From positions 1-64,000 of the forward strand of contig JABACO010000042.1 in the NCBI GenBank assembly GCA_013339895.1: 64,000 bases of DNA, written 5' to 3'. Positions 1 to 12,240 of the stretch are shown piece after piece. The position numbers were made by a program, and so were the translations under genes. Position 1 is the stretch's first letter. Every line of letters starts with the position of its first letter. The DNA comes from Ephydatia muelleri. Its lineage: Eukaryota; Porifera; Demospongiae; Spongillida; Spongillidae. The notes beneath the pieces are model-generated. The model worked only from the letters and a program-made list of their open reading frames with translations, ran no database searches and was not told the DNA's origin.

Positions 1-2004
1 GATTGTAACACAAAAGATGTGGGCAAAGAAAATGTGGAAGATCTGCACCTGTGCTGTATGTGCCGGAGACAAAACTATCAAACCAAGGTTCATTTTAAAT
101 TGTGACACTGATGGTATTGTAATTTTCCAAGGGAACTGCAATTTAGCAAAAGGCACCAAAGTGACTTTGAACTGGTGTACAAGGAACTGTGGTGGCAATA
201 TAGTCTTCATGCTATGATTATGAAAGTCCGCTAGCACTAGGTTTTATTGCGCAGCGTGCGATGTAAGCGTGGCGAACAAAGTAGTGTACTTCTAACACCA
301 GGGAAGCTAGGGGGAAGGTCAGAACCATTTCATCAGGCCTCCCAGACGATTTCACCTCCACCCATAACGCCCATAATTTGTTAGGGGTTGGGGTCACGAT
401 GAGGCACTTCGGCATGACTAAAGATTCAACCGCTGTGCGGTGTTTCGCGTAACTAGGCAAACAATCGAGGCAATGGACGGACGTTCCCAGAACTCGTTGA
501 CGGCTCCGTTTCTACAGCCACGAACGGCGTAACAAGCGATCATTACAACCGTATACCCTTTGTATTCCATCCGTAATTTTGAAATCTTTCTTACGATAAT
601 AAAATTAAAATAAAAAATAAAAATATATGGAAGGTTATATAAGAAAATGGGTCTTGTGGATTTTATTTTATAACATAAAATTTAAATCGATATATGTTGG
701 GTTCCTATTTTCAACGCGACATACCACACCATTACTATATGTGAAAATCCATTTTGGTGTCTTACACGTGCGGGTACCGACGTTACAAGGTCCGATACCC
801 CGTAGGGTTCAAGACGGCCACATCTTCAGGTAGGAGTGTCCAAATCGGTTCAAAATAGGTACCTATGTAGAAGGGTCCTACCGCTATTGATTTGTTCTGT
901 TCGTTAATTTTTGCTTTATCCGTTATGGAGATACAAGTGTGCAAAGTAATTGCATATTTTCCGGGCGTTACGCGCCATTAACGTATTACGACTGGCTCTC
1001 GAGGATCCTCGTAATACGTTAATGGCGCGTAACGCCCGGAAAATATGCAATTACTTTGCACACTTGTATCTCCATAACGGATAAAGCAAAAATTAACGAA
1101 CAGAACAAATCAATAGCGGTAGGACCCTTCTACATAGGTACCTATTTTGAACCGATTTGGACACTCCTACCTGAAGATGTGGCCGTCTTGAACCCTACGG
1201 GGTATCGGACCTTGTAACGTCGGTACCCGCACGTGTAAGACACCAAAATGGATTTTCACATATAGTAATGGTGTGGTATGTCGCGTTGAAAATAGGAACC
1301 CAACATATATCGATTTAAATTTTATGTTATAAAATAAAATCCACAAGACCCATTTTCTTATATAACCTTCCATATATTTTTATTTTTTATTTTAATTTTA
1401 TTATCGTAAGAAAGATTTCAAAATTACGGATGGAATACAAAGGGTATACGGTTGTAATGATCGCTTGTTACGCCGTTCGTGGCTGTAGAAACGGAGCCGT
1501 CAACGAGTTCTGGGAACGTCCGTCCATTGCCTCGATTGTTTGCCTAGTTACGCGAAACACCGCACAGCGGTTGAATCTTTAGTCATGCCGAAGTGCCTCA
1601 TCGTGACCCCAACCCCTAACAAATTATGGGCGTTATGGGTGGAGGTGAAATCGTCTGGGAGGCCTGATGAAATGGTTCTGACCTTCCCCCTAGCTTCCCT
1701 GGTGTTAGAAGTACACTACTTTGTTCGCCACGCTTACATCGCACGCTGCGCAATAAAACCTAGTGCTAGCGGACTTTCATAATCATAGCATGAAGACTAT
1801 ATTGCCACCACAGTTCCTTGTACACCAGTTCAAAGTCACTTTGGTGCCTTTTGCTAAATTGCAGTTCCCTTGGAAAATTACAATACCATCAGTGTCACAA
1901 TTTAAAATGAACCTTGGTTTGATAGTTTTGTCTCCGGCACATACAGCACAGGTGCAGATCTTCCACATTTTCTTTGCCCACATCTTTTGCTGACTGTTAC
2001 AATC
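1..2004. repeat. Near-perfect 2-kb palindrome (inverted duplication)
   Basis: Positions x and 2000-x are complementary throughout. The left arm runs from about 11 to 991 and the right arm from 1009 to about 1989, with a 17-bp spacer (992-1008). Open frames are mirrored exactly (218-460 with 1540-1782; 627-833 with 1167-1373), and I found no mismatch or indel in the arms I compared. At the outer edge the match continues to base 1 but the left arm lacks five bases (GTCAG) present in the right arm near 1990-1995. The left limit lies outside the window. No transposase frame is recognisable. It may be a young inverted duplication, a foldback element or an assembly fold-back; the 5-bp difference slightly favours real DNA. 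Confidence 0.95.
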
Positions 2005-2064
2005 AACAAGTGAAGACTTTTGGAATATGTGTATACCATGCCACTTGTTGTACAAATTGATCAT

Positions 2065-2812
2065 CCCAATAGTCCTAATTGAGGACTGGTAGTCGTGGGC
2101 AAATAGAAAGGCATATTGTAAGAGTTAAGAATTACTCATACCAGAGACCCGTGCATGGGACGATCGATCATTACAGGGTTCAATATGCTTTTAATGCCAA
2201 TACTAGCACAAATTGTGTTTCTGCATACCGGCTGTAACCTGTGTAATTACAATACATGTCGGTTTCACGTTAAATAGTTGTGAATGTAACGCTATAACCA
2301 TGCAGTGTGTTCTTCAAATTTTACGAAAAATGTAACCACCAATTTTATACTTTGAGAACATAGTATCTTGTATTTCTTCACCCATAATGTATCATATCTT
2401 TCTTAACACTTAATGATTAGTGCCTGCTCTCATTTACAATTCTCATTGAAATGAACTGATAACCTGTACTAAACTCCTTGGTATGAAAATGCAAGGGATT
2501 TGGGTGCAAAATGAATGACAACACTGAAATGCTTCTAATGATGATGAAACCTTTGAAGGTGAAACAAATGTGTAATGATGAGTATCAATTGATGCCAAAT
2601 GTTTAGGCGACCTTTTTTTTTTTGGAGAACTTTCTGTCGATGCTGAATGTTTTAGCATTTCAGATGCATGTAGATCATTCATAGCTATGGAAGAGAAGGT
2701 TATTTATGTAAGTAGAATAATTGTAGCCTTTGATTTTAACTGTACTGCCACAATGGGCCAAAGTAATCTTGAGGCCATGCCTAAGGACTGGTGTCACAGG
2801 AAATATTGTCAC
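2065..2812. other. No gene seen
   Basis: This is AT-rich DNA between the palindrome and the TRIM-NHL duplication. The short frames in it (for example 2443-2682 minus) have no domain, no repeated composition bias and no splice context that I can recognise. I see nothing to annotate. Confidence 0.6.
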
Positions 2813-3439
2813 TACAGCTCAAGCCACACTAAGGCTCAAGCAAGCACAGCTTCACTTGTGGGTTTCAATACAATTGAAGGCAAAACAAATTCTTGTTTCA
2901 CTCACCCGGTATGAAAATTGAAGCCACTTTGAGGCACTTTGTCCTGCACACTCTCCGTATCATCACTGCAGGGGAGGACAATTGCAATGGGTGGAGGAAG
3001 GGAAGGTATGGGAAGGAGGGAGAGAAGGAAGATGAGGAAATGGGGAAAAGGATGGGTTGGTAGGGAGTCAATGAGAAGGAGAAGAGACATCACACATTCC
3101 TACACACATCCCTACACACTGCAACACAATTGCGCAACAACAACGTCCTGTGGATATACACATTCACCACATACACACAAATACACCAACAAGTACAAAC
3201 ACAGTCACACACAAGCCACCACACACACACATGTACACCCAAATGTGTACCAGAGGTCTCTGTGAAAATGCTGCGTCAATCCAATCTGGGACTCCTATCA
3301 CTCCCACACACACCCTCCCCCAATCACGCTAACCCACACACCAAATCCTCAAAGTCCTTGCACTGCTCAAGGGTGGTCTTCTTCTGGCCCAGAGCCAGCA
3401 CAATATTGTCCATATCATCAGCTGCTAGCTGAAAGGGGA

Positions 3440-3670
3440 GCATCTAAAAGGCTTGGATGAAGTATGAAGAGGGAAAGCGGAGAGGGAAGGGCTGAGAAGA
3501 AAGTGAAGAAGAAGGGGGGAGGGGTAAATGGAGTAGGTGGGGGAAGGGGGAGTGGGGGTGGTAGGGGAAATGAGGGAGGCGGGGAGTGGGGAGGTGGGGA
3601 AAATGGGAGTATGGGAGGTTGGACAAAGGGGACTGGTGGAGGGGGTGGAATGTGGTTTAGAAATGAGGGA
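3440..3670. repeat. Polypurine (G/A-rich) tract
   Basis: About 230 bp of G-rich, nearly pyrimidine-free plus strand with GGGGGAGG and GGTGGGGGA motifs. It could form G-quadruplex or triplex DNA. The long frames on both strands here are low-complexity artefacts. A second such tract lies at 4230-4510, and unit B has a counterpart at about 12820-13170. Confidence 0.8.
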
Positions 3671-4089
3671 CGATGGGTGCAGGAAATGAAATCTTGAACA
3701 CAGGATTCAACTTGCGTCCTTACACAATGGTGATGTGGATAGGACTTACCACAGTATCTGGGGAGGGGCGTATCAGAGACAGCAGCAAAGTTAACAGATC
3801 CTGCCTCCACTGGAGCTGTTAGTTGGAAAGGTGGAAGCAATGGGTAGAGATGGGGCCTTGCAAGAGAGATATATAAAAGTTTCAAGGAACTAAAAATTAC
3901 TAGCTGAGGTGTCTAAATAAAGATTCACCCCATTTCAACCCTACAATGGATGGCCAATTTATATTGTTCTGAGGACAATAATGTTATTCTCTCCAAAAAC
4001 AATGTCGGGGGGAGAGGGGAGGGGAACAAGGTCCTTTCCCTCCATCACCACCAACATATCCAGAAGGACCATCCTTACATCATCCAGTC

Positions 4090-4205
4090 ACAGCTAGTCC
4101 TCCTGGTGCACCAGACAGTGAAGCAACTGTCGCTGTCCTTGACGATGTGACCCTCATTGAGGAAATCCTCTTCCCCATTTTCTCCTACAAAGCAGCAGTG
4201 TCACA
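4090..4205 (+). pseudogene. Possible Calx-beta domain relic, unit A
   Basis: The plus strand reads PPGAPDSEATVAVLDD followed by VTLIEEILFPIFSYKA. This resembles the end of one Calx-beta repeat (S-E-A-T-V-x-V-L-D-D) and the start of the next (I-x-F-x-x-x-S-Y). The same block is kept in unit B, in one frame and without a stop. There is no start codon or neighbouring exon I can defend. It is either a relic or an isolated exon; the family call is weak. Confidence 0.3.
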
Positions 4206-4626
4206 AAATATGGAGAAAACAGAAAGTAGAATCAAGAGACAGGGAGATAGGGTAATAGGGTGACGGGAGTGTGGGGAGGAGTTTTGTAAGAAGTGTTGGG
4301 GTAGGAAGGTAATGGAGGAATGTGGAGGAATGTGGAGTGACAAGCGAGTAGGATGAGAGGGAGGATGTGTAGAGGTTTGTAGGGAAAAAGGTGATAGGAG
4401 TGTGTGATGGTGGGAGGAGAAGGATGTGTGATGGTGGATAGAGAGGGATGGTAGGTGGAGAGGAGTGGGAGATGGTGGGTGGAAAGTAATGATATGATGT
4501 GGGAAGAAGGGGTGTGGTGGGTCGACTGTCAATAGGAGATGATACATGTACACGTAAAGAGACACAGGAATAGAGATTGATGAACATGAAGAGTTCACGG
4601 CCACAGGGTGTGTGTGGTGGAGCTGA

Positions 4627-4630
4627 TACA

Positions 4631-4661
<31 letters not shown>
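4627..4661. repeat. (CATA)n microsatellite
   Basis: About eight to nine tandem CATA units in plus orientation, followed by CA-rich DNA to about 4730. It lies downstream of the 3' end of TRIM-NHL copy A. Confidence 0.95.
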
Positions 4662-4662
<1 letters not shown>

Positions 4663-4925
4663 CGCACAAGGAACACACATACATACACACTGTAACATAA
4701 ACACACTCACACGCACACACACTCTCTGCCACATATGTAGGAAAACAACGTATAGATTTATAACATCAATTAATATTGTAACTGACAGGCATCATGGCAG
4801 CTGCACATTTCTCAATACAGTTGACCATATAAACTTTAATACCAATCACGTTCACATATTTACACCACATCCACTCAAAAATGTTCTACGAGTATCACAG
4901 TAATGCACATTACATCACAATAGCT

Positions 4926-7112
4926 TTAGTATTTCAATACAGTGTTAGCACCCCAGTTAGCAATGAACACACTGTCATCTCTGGGATCTACTTCAGTACC
5001 ATAGGGAGTCTTCAGATTCCCCACTGTGTGGATCTTGTTCCCTTCAGGATCATAGATGGAGAGACAATTGCCATCCCGCTCACTGACAAGGCTGTAACCT
5101 TCATCATCAATGGTTATTCCACTGGGACCATTAGGATCACCATACATCCTGACATAGACACCTTCTTTGGTAAACACTTTGATAGTGTTTGAACCATGGG
5201 CTGCAACATGAATGTTTCCCTGAGGGTCCAAGGTAACACCCCGTGGAAACTGAAAACTATGATTGCCTGAACCTTTACCATCTATGGTTAATAACCAACC
5301 ACCATGTTCATTGAATATTTGTATCCTATGGTTATCCCTGTCGGAGACAATCAGTTTGTTGTTGGAGTCAATGATGACACAAAATGGCGAATTGAACTGT
5401 CCCTGACCTGATCCCTTCTGACCAAACTTATGAATGAACTTTCCACTTGATGTCATCTTCTGTACCCGATCGTTGGCAAGATCAGCAACATACAATACAT
5501 CTCCCTTGATGGCTATACCAGATGGATAAGTGAACTGACCATCGCCAAATCCATTACTACCGATGGTATTCTTCAGTTGGCCAGATTGATCAAACACATA
5601 AATGCAGTGAAGATGACTCCCTACATAGATGTCTCCATTGTCATGGATGGCTACACACGTTGGCCTAATACACTGGATCACTTGTTGGGCATTACATAAG
5701 GTATGGTAGTCACGTTTAGGCCTCACATCTAGGTCATTAGGACTATTCAGTATATGCTGTCTATCCATTGAGATGAGGAACTGGTGAGGACCAGCGGTTT
5801 GAGGGGTCAGGCTGATGGTATAGGTACCATCCCTGTGGTCCTCCACCTCTCCATACACAACTGCTCCATTATGGGTCTTGGACCTCATCTCACCTTTCAC
5901 CTCTACACCACCATGCGGGTACTCCTCCCCCTTTGAGGTCTTGCTTTGTACCTTAACATGGTACTTGGTCCCCACCCTGGCTACTGATGTGGATGTCCAT
6001 GTGCTTGAAGATGGAGAAGGATACAATTCTAACAAATTTCCTAATTTCGACAATTGACGTATAAGATCGTCTGTTTGCACAGACACAGTTGTGTTGTTGT
6101 GCTGGTTTGGAATGAGGGAAATGGTCTGGACCCTCTTGAGGATGGCCTGCAGTTCAGTGGCTATGAGTCCTCCCAATGCTACAATCTCATAGTCAGAGTG
6201 GGTCTGCAGGATCTGGGAGGCCATATCAGTGTAGCGACCAATGTCTCCAACTATCTTCTCAAACTTTTCCATCTGGAGAGTCAGAGCTGTTGTCTTGGTT
6301 AGGGAAATGGCCTCCAACTCCGATACTAGTGTCTTTTTCCTTTCTTTCAATGTTTGTTGGAGTGTTTCAAAGGTTTGGATGATGGCCTGTGAAGCAGTTT
6401 GTTTGGAGATCTCAACTTGTAATATATTCATTTTATTTTCAACCATGGCTCCAGTCAGCTTTGCCACTACCGCTTTTGCTGCTTCATGTGCTCCTGTGAT
6501 TTCCATTTGACGGTTCTTTGCTACTGTGGATATTTCCTTCACAGTGTGGCTTTTGTGGGTAGCTGTAGTGCAGTCACAGCCTACCAGCAAGCTACAAGTC
6601 TCACAATAAGCAATCAGCTCATTGTCCTCATGGTTAGGCTGAGAGCAGTAATGATATCTTGGCTTCATGATGGTATGCAGCTGTCTGGCTCCCTCCTGGT
6701 CAAGTCCAACCATATTGTGTTTGGAATGATGGCGACCAGTTCTATGGTACTCATAAGCCACCTTGCATAGGAACTGATGACATGTACAACAGAACATCAC
6801 TGCAGGACCATTGCCTCCATCAATGCAGTGGTCACATGCTACATCACTGTTGTTTACCATCTTGGACATGTACCCTGCTACCTCTACTTCAAATGCAAGA
6901 TGGAGGTTCTGAGGGAGATCACTAGCCCCTCCCATTGGGATGCTGGTGTTTCGTTTACAGATGAGACATTGGAACGTTTGTTGGGAACCTCTTTTCTCTA
7001 TTTCATGATGGAGACATTGTACACAGAACGAGTGCAAACATGACAGAATTCTTGGATCATTGTAGGGCTTGAAGCACACAGCACAGGTAATGTGTGAAAA
7101 GGGTTTCTCCAT
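4926..7112 (-). CDS. TRIM-NHL family RING E3 ligase, copy A
   Basis: A single-exon gene of 728 residues. From ATG at 7112 (MEKPF) the order is: RING finger (residues about 10-52, CAVC...CLHSFCVQC...CLIC, complete C3HC4 set), two B-boxes (about 90-135 and 155-200), a BBC coiled coil (about 200-330), a filamin/ABP280 immunoglobulin-like domain (about 360-460) and NHL beta-propeller repeats (about 470-728, with blocks such as GDGQFTYPSGIAI and GSGQGQFNSP). The family consists of cytoplasmic ubiquitin ligases whose NHL propeller binds RNA or protein. The frame extends upstream only through a GTG, so the ATG shared with copy B is preferred. The second B-box has an unusual LLVGCDC where copy B has LVCCDC. 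It is a paralogue of the gene at 13828-16023. The substrate is unknown. Confidence 0.93.
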   Translation of the reverse strand: MEKPFSHITCAVCFKPYNDPRILSCLHSFCVQCLHHEIEKRGSQQTFQCLICKRNTSIPMGGASDLPQNLHLAFEVEVAGYMSKMVNNSDVACDHCIDGGNGPAVMFCCTCHQFLCKVAYEYHRTGRHHSKHNMVGLDQEGARQLHTIMKPRYHYCSQPNHEDNELIAYCETCSLLVGCDCTTATHKSHTVKEISTVAKNRQMEITGAHEAAKAVVAKLTGAMVENKMNILQVEISKQTASQAIIQTFETLQQTLKERKKTLVSELEAISLTKTTALTLQMEKFEKIVGDIGRYTDMASQILQTHSDYEIVALGGLIATELQAILKRVQTISLIPNQHNNTTVSVQTDDLIRQLSKLGNLLELYPSPSSSTWTSTSVARVGTKYHVKVQSKTSKGEEYPHGGVEVKGEMRSKTHNGAVVYGEVEDHRDGTYTISLTPQTAGPHQFLISMDRQHILNSPNDLDVRPKRDYHTLCNAQQVIQCIRPTCVAIHDNGDIYVGSHLHCIYVFDQSGQLKNTIGSNGFGDGQFTYPSGIAIKGDVLYVADLANDRVQKMTSSGKFIHKFGQKGSGQGQFNSPFCVIIDSNNKLIVSDRDNHRIQIFNEHGGWLLTIDGKGSGNHSFQFPRGVTLDPQGNIHVAAHGSNTIKVFTKEGVYVRMYGDPNGPSGITIDDEGYSLVSERDGNCLSIYDPEGNKIHTVGNLKTPYGTEVDPRDDSVFIANWGANTVLKY

Positions 7113-7365
7113 TAGTGACACTGTTAGTAATGAAATAGTCCATTAATTTGAAATGAAGCACTAAGTGTTTGTACTATTGCAGTACAAAATCAAGAAAGTT
7201 ACTGACATGGATCAGATGAATGAATGTTACTTTACATGAGGGACCGATGTGTGTGGTGGTAAATGGGCAGGGCCTCATGCAAGTAAAAACCATTGACCGT
7301 AGGCACATAAGTGGTAATGGATTGATTTAACCTGTCAAGGACACCTAACATGAGACTTGCTCGAG

Positions 7366-8089
7366 CAGGGGCGGATTTAGGGGGGGGGGGGGGGGGGGGG
7401 GGCCCTTTCTTATATGAAGAATGACGTATGCATACTGTAATCTATGCAGCGTTCTGCATGTTACCGTCCTTGGATTTGCAAGATTGCACATTGTTCTAGC
7501 CAAGTGGGGTCTATATCGATGTAATTAAATCCTCCTACATGTGTATTAACGAAATATTTCATCGCGCAATCGATCGAATGGTGCGTGTGAGCAGGAATTG
7601 AGGTAAGCGATCATAAGACGTGAATGGGATGGATAGATTCATTTGCTCAGGAAACAGATAGCCATTGAGCTAAATGAACTAACAATACTAATATTATAGT
7701 AAAACATACATGGACATGAGTCATTTATCAATAGACCGACATGTAGCTGGTGCATGGCCACGTGCACGCTTCGGTCACATGCAAATTCACAAAAGCTTTG
7801 CGTCACGAATTTAATGCTGAGCAGTAGGAACCATAGCGTTGTGAAGAATGAAGAGTTTTCTCGTCGCTATCCATGCAGGCTCTAGTAATCCGGATATCGC
7901 GTGATGTATATGTATTGGATATGACTGTGAATTTCATGCTAAATAAACGCAAAGGCAAAATAGCGGCTGGGGCTTCGCCCCAGACCCCCTTGCTGTCACG
8001 GGAGGGACACGCCCCTCCCGTACCCTCCCCTAGTTGTGAACATATTTATCAGACCTTTCCCCTTTCCCAAAATCCTGGATCCGCCCCTG
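7366..8089. mobile_element. hAT-like non-autonomous element (MITE)
   Basis: The termini are inverted: CAGGGGCGGATTTAGG at the left, and the right end read on the other strand is CAGGGGCGGATCCAGG. An 8-bp direct repeat TCGAGCAG flanks it (7361-7368 and 8090-8097), partly overlapping the CAG of the left end. Unit B keeps the empty site, with one TCGAGCAG at 16466-16473. CAGGGG ends and 8-bp duplications are typical of hAT elements. A 23-G run lies just inside the left end (7380-7402) and a GGGGCTTCGCCCC hairpin near 7970-7985. No transposase is present. Confidence 0.85.
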
Positions 8090-8836
8090 TCGAGCAGGAT
8101 TATGCCTGCATGTGGTAAGTCGTGATTAATTATTATTAGTGGAAATTGCCGTAAGAATTAAAATACGAAAAGGTCACAAGCGCTATCGCTACTACGATAA
8201 ATCCCCGATTGTATCGCAATTTACCGTAATTTTTTCCACGCGGGTAGGCAGCCTGTATCTGCTGATCGTAGTGTGATTAGTGCATGCCCTCCACGTAGGA
8301 TGGTTCCTTCATAACCCTTTGACACTAAACCAGTCTGTAGTAAAGCCAATTCTGTTATGTGGCTACTAGACACTCCTAGCCAATTAAAGAGAGACTATAA
8401 CATTAAAAATATAAAAATAGTTTATCATGATGAGTGTGGCATTTAAGGTAGTATCCATAACAAGAGAAAATACCTATTCTTAACCACATGTGTGCAACTT
8501 ACATTATTTAATTACAATACTCCACAGTGATTAGTTTAGCCAAACATTTCCGTACCAGACTCACATACATATACGGAGAGCTACTCATCTATTGTGTGGT
8601 CTTTATTTTATACCAGGCCAGTCCCCCGCAGTCCTGAGAACAGAACAGTACTCCTTAATGTGCTGATATTACAAACCAGACTTGTTGTCCTCCCCTCCTT
8701 CCTCCCACTGCTAATCCATCTAGCCAATTCTTCCTCTCCCTTCTTACAAATACTTACGTCTTTGTCTCCAATGTTGACATGTACAATTCTTCTTTAGCGG
8801 TCGCGTGATTCTTAATATCAATTTGCCACACGTTAA

Positions 8837-9045
8837 TTCTTTCGCCAATTATTACGGTACACATGTTGTGCAAAAATAAGTGTTGCGCGTTGCAGGAAAA
8901 CGAAGTTAGCAAACAGCATACACTCTGTGACCAGGAAACAAACTGATCAATATGTTGTTGAGTACAAAGTGTTAACTGCTTTGATAAACAGAGTGGCAAT
9001 AGGATAGTACCTGCAGCGCAATATTGCTCTGTTGCCTGTGAAGGA
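8837..9045. mobile_element. TTAA-type MITE (piggyBac/Kolobok-like), unit A copy
   Basis: A 209-bp element bounded by TTAA on both sides (8833-8836 and 9046-9049). Its degenerate ends, TTCTTTCGCC and TTGCCTGTGAAGGA, are inverted. Its interior matches the element at 16225-16431 and the one at the orthologous position in unit B (16977-17189), so it was there before the segmental duplication. No coding capacity. Confidence 0.8.
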
Positions 9046-10408
9046 TTAAATAGACACTGGTTAGCGTATAAGAGGACAATAACTCTATAATAGGCCTTTC
9101 TGCTTGTTAATGCATGAGGGACATGCCCTGCAAAATATGTCGTGTCTGAAGATGTAAGACCACAGCCTGGCATTGCCAAAAGGAGCATCACTCGACTGCG
9201 TATTGAGATTACCGCCTTTAGACATGCATGAAAATTGCAAATGGTGGATTATTTACAGTCGGCTGAAAGGAACTAAGGGCAGGAACGAGTGTGCTACATA
9301 GCCATGCAACATGCAAGCTTCATGTATAGAAAAGAACAGAACTGAGCACTTGACCTTACAAATGTATGTGTTACGTTGAAAAGGGAAACTTGCAGAGGCG
9401 TTAGGACTAATCGACTTCATATACCCCATGCCGTTGTGCCTTGTGAGCAATAATCGACGCCATCACTTTGCATTATCTCAAAGCGGGGTTCAAACAACAA
9501 CCCCATCCCCGTACCAAGTAATAGATAGTATAATAGAAAGGGGAAGGGCATTACCTGAAGGGCCCTCCCGCCCTCTAGACTGCAGTGTTTAAGATGCATA
9601 GACTTCCAATCAAAAGTAAACAGGATGCACAAAAATAACAGCTTTAATTGAATTAAATTATTGGCCCAAATTCACAATGCATAGAATGCGAGCATAATCA
9701 AGTGTAACACTGCAGAAGCTGTAATGATTTAACCCTTTATCTTCATCTGCTTCATTTTGGGTCCCATCTTCTGTAAAGCTTTTTATTTTTCTTCCTCCTA
9801 TGCATTGCCATGTGGTGAAGGTTTGAAAGCCAATCAATGATAGTCAGAAACACACATATACCTCCCACTTCCTTGCTTTCCTACGGTCTGGCTCGTTCAG
9901 CATCTTCTCCTTTTCTGCCCTTCCTTTTTTTGCTGTGCAGCCGTCATACATTACAGCTCCATTGACACACACACACAGGTACACACCCACACATGAACAC
10001 ACACACCTCTTGTCTCTGCGAGTACTGCAGTTTCTCCAAGCTCTGTGTCACCTTCAATCGACCCTTCTGCACTTTTTCTTTGCCCTGCAAAAGTGGCCTC
10101 ATGAATCAATGAACCAGGTCAACTCCACAAATGAACGTGACCTACACTATTAGTTCTAATTGGTCAGCAAATATACATGTGTAAGCCACCAAATTACCAT
10201 TTCACGATACACTGAAACGTCTTTTTAATTGTCATTGATGTGATCACAGCATCAAATGGTAGAACATGACTTTCAACCTCCTCTGAAATGAACTTTAGCT
10301 CTCCCTCATTACCCCTCCCAACTAGCTACTAAAAGATGCTTATTAGATAATTGATGTCAAACACAGCGGTGATCATCAGGTGTATAAACTCCACCTACCC
10401 TGTCACCT

Positions 10409-10750
10409 TAAGAACCACATAGCTGGATGTAGAGGATGGGGGAACCACATAGCTGGGGAGGAGGATGGGGGAATCCCATAGCTAGGTGAGGATGATGGGG
10501 GAACCACATAGCTGGGTGAGGAGGATGAGGGAACCTCATAGCTGGGTGAGGATGATGGGGGAACCACATAGCTGAGTGAGAATGATGGAGGAACCACATA
10601 GCTGGGTGAGGATGATGAGGGAACCACATAGCTGGGTGAGGATGATGAGGGAACCACATAGCTGGGTGAGGATGATGGAGGAACCACATAGCTGGGTAAG
10701 GAGGATCAGGGAATCACATAGCTAGGTGAGGAGGATGTGGGAACCACAAA
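10409..10750. repeat. 30-bp minisatellite, unit A
   Basis: About eleven tandem units of roughly 30 bp, consensus GGAACCACATAGCTGGGTG followed by AGGATGATGGG. The parallel open frames on the minus strand (YVVPSSSSPS and AMWFPHHPHP periods) result only from the period being a multiple of three. A homologous array sits at 18705-18960 in unit B. Confidence 0.93.
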
Positions 10751-10945
10751 GCTGAACTGCACGAAACTGGTACAGTCTACCCGCCTAAAGCAGTTACCCA
10801 AGGGTAGAATTGGAAGGCCATGTACATGCACATCCCCAGGAATGATCTACTGGATCTATCTATATCAAACCAGGCTAGGGGGAGGGAAGAAGTCGACTGG
10901 TTTCATGATGTAACAACTTTTGTCCATCATTATGTACATGTACAA

Positions 10946-11860
10946 ACACTAATATACATATGGGAACATGTCTACAACAATACATAAAGCATGCATTATA
11001 ACATTTCCAGTATGTGCGTTATGCTTGTGTCAATTAAAAATTCAGAGCCTTACAATTCCATAACAGATACTCCAAATTCTCAGTGCATGAGAAGCATTGT
11101 GTAGAGAACATTTCAGACTTCCATAAAATCCAACAATAAAAACCATGCATTGGGTCCCTTGTCACAAAAACAATCCCATATAAATAATTACTCACATGCA
11201 AACGCACATACACAAGCAAATAGGCCCACACGTACATGCACAATGTACACACCATGAAGCCACAACAAATGTTTCACAATGCAAGAGGTGGTGTGGAAAC
11301 ACTACGCACCCACCTCTCGGCTGAGCCTTATGGACTTGACATGATCCAGCAGAGACAGGGAAAACTGGACAAAGGACTGAGGATCCTGGGCACTTGTCAC
11401 TGTGGAACGGGGAGCAAGCATTAGTACTTTGAACTCAGGTTCTCCAACCATTGATTAAATCATCCTCCCATCTCACCATCACGAATATTTTTACAAGATA
11501 TAAAGCACAGCACTTGTATCAATCAGTTTCCAATTCACCTAAATAATGCAATACCTCCAATAGTACAGCTAAAATTGCAGCTTGAAGGATACACTATGAG
11601 GACTACAGGTAGTGCAATAGAATGGACTGAAAATTAGCAAATACAGACAAAATGTCGGGCTGTTTAATTGTAGCGTCCTCACAGTACCAGGACTGTACCT
11701 TGTACCACACAATACCATATTCCCAAATCCTTCCTCAATAAATCGACTAGCGAGTTTCACTTGTTTTTATTTCCACCACAACGTCTGACGAGATATCATG
11801 CCTTTTATTAGAACCAGAAACACCTGCAATCTATTTATTACAGCACAGTTGGATTCCAAA
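10946..11860. other. Spacer between duplication units, no gene seen
   Basis: Unique DNA between unit A and the next minisatellite. Short frames such as 11034-11255 (minus) and 11569-11760 (minus) show no recognisable domain or splice context. Confidence 0.55.
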
Positions 11861-11865
11861 CATGG

Positions 11866-12240
11866 GTCATACCACCACCTCCTTCATACAGTGGCACTAC
11901 TGATGGGGTCATACACCACATCCAGTGGCACTGATGATGGGGTCATACCACCACATCCAGTGGCACTGATGTTGGGGTCATACCACCACCTCCTACATAC
12001 AGTGGCACTGATAATGGGGTCATACCATCACCTCTTTCATATACAGTGGCACTGATGATGGGGTCATACCATCATCTCCTCCATACAGTGGCACTGATGA
12101 TGGGTCATACCATCACCTCCTCCATACAGTGGCACTGATGATGGGTCATACCATCACCTCCTCCATACAGTGGCACTGATGATGGGGTCATATCATCACC
12201 TCCTCCATACAGTGACACTGATGATGGCATCATACTATCA
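11866..12240. repeat. About 41-bp minisatellite
   Basis: About nine tandem units with the core CAGTGGCACTGATGATGGGG, TCATACCATCACCTCC and TCCATA. The right half is more homogeneous than the left. It lies directly before unit B. Confidence 0.92.

Larger units (their letters stand above)
2813..10945. repeat. Segmental tandem duplication, unit A
   Basis: Unit A aligns with unit B (12261-19010) in the same order and orientation. It begins at a shared stretch containing CTCAAGCCACACTAAGG (about 2818 and 12265), runs through CA-rich and polypurine DNA, the TRIM-NHL gene, its upstream region, a TTAA-type MITE and a 30-bp minisatellite, and ends at the shared CTGGTTTCATGATGTAAC stretch (about 10897 and 18969). 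The copies are offset by about 9 kb. Coding DNA is highly similar and flanks are diverged with many indels, so the duplication is not recent. The hAT-like MITE at 7366-8089 is private to this unit. Confidence 0.9.

Noticed and set aside
1440-1600. CYAVRGCRN motif in the palindrome arm, resembling the start of a THAP zinc finger
   Set aside because: Only the first cysteine pair is present; the later C-x2-H, the AVPTIF box and the frame continuity of a THAP domain are missing.
3418-3885. 155-residue Pro-rich frame on the minus strand (and Gly-rich frame opposite)
   Set aside because: Both are translations of a polypurine tract; not kept in unit B.
4185-4734. 170-residue Ser/His/Pro frames on the minus strand
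   Set aside because: They follow GT-rich and CATA simple sequence; overlapping frames are equally long.
10403-10689. Two parallel minus-strand frames with YVVPSSSSPS and AMWFPHHPHP repeats
   Set aside because: Produced by a 30-bp minisatellite whose period is a multiple of three.
10409-12240. CRISPR-like regularly spaced repeats
   Set aside because: Units are contiguous minisatellites without unique spacers, in animal DNA.
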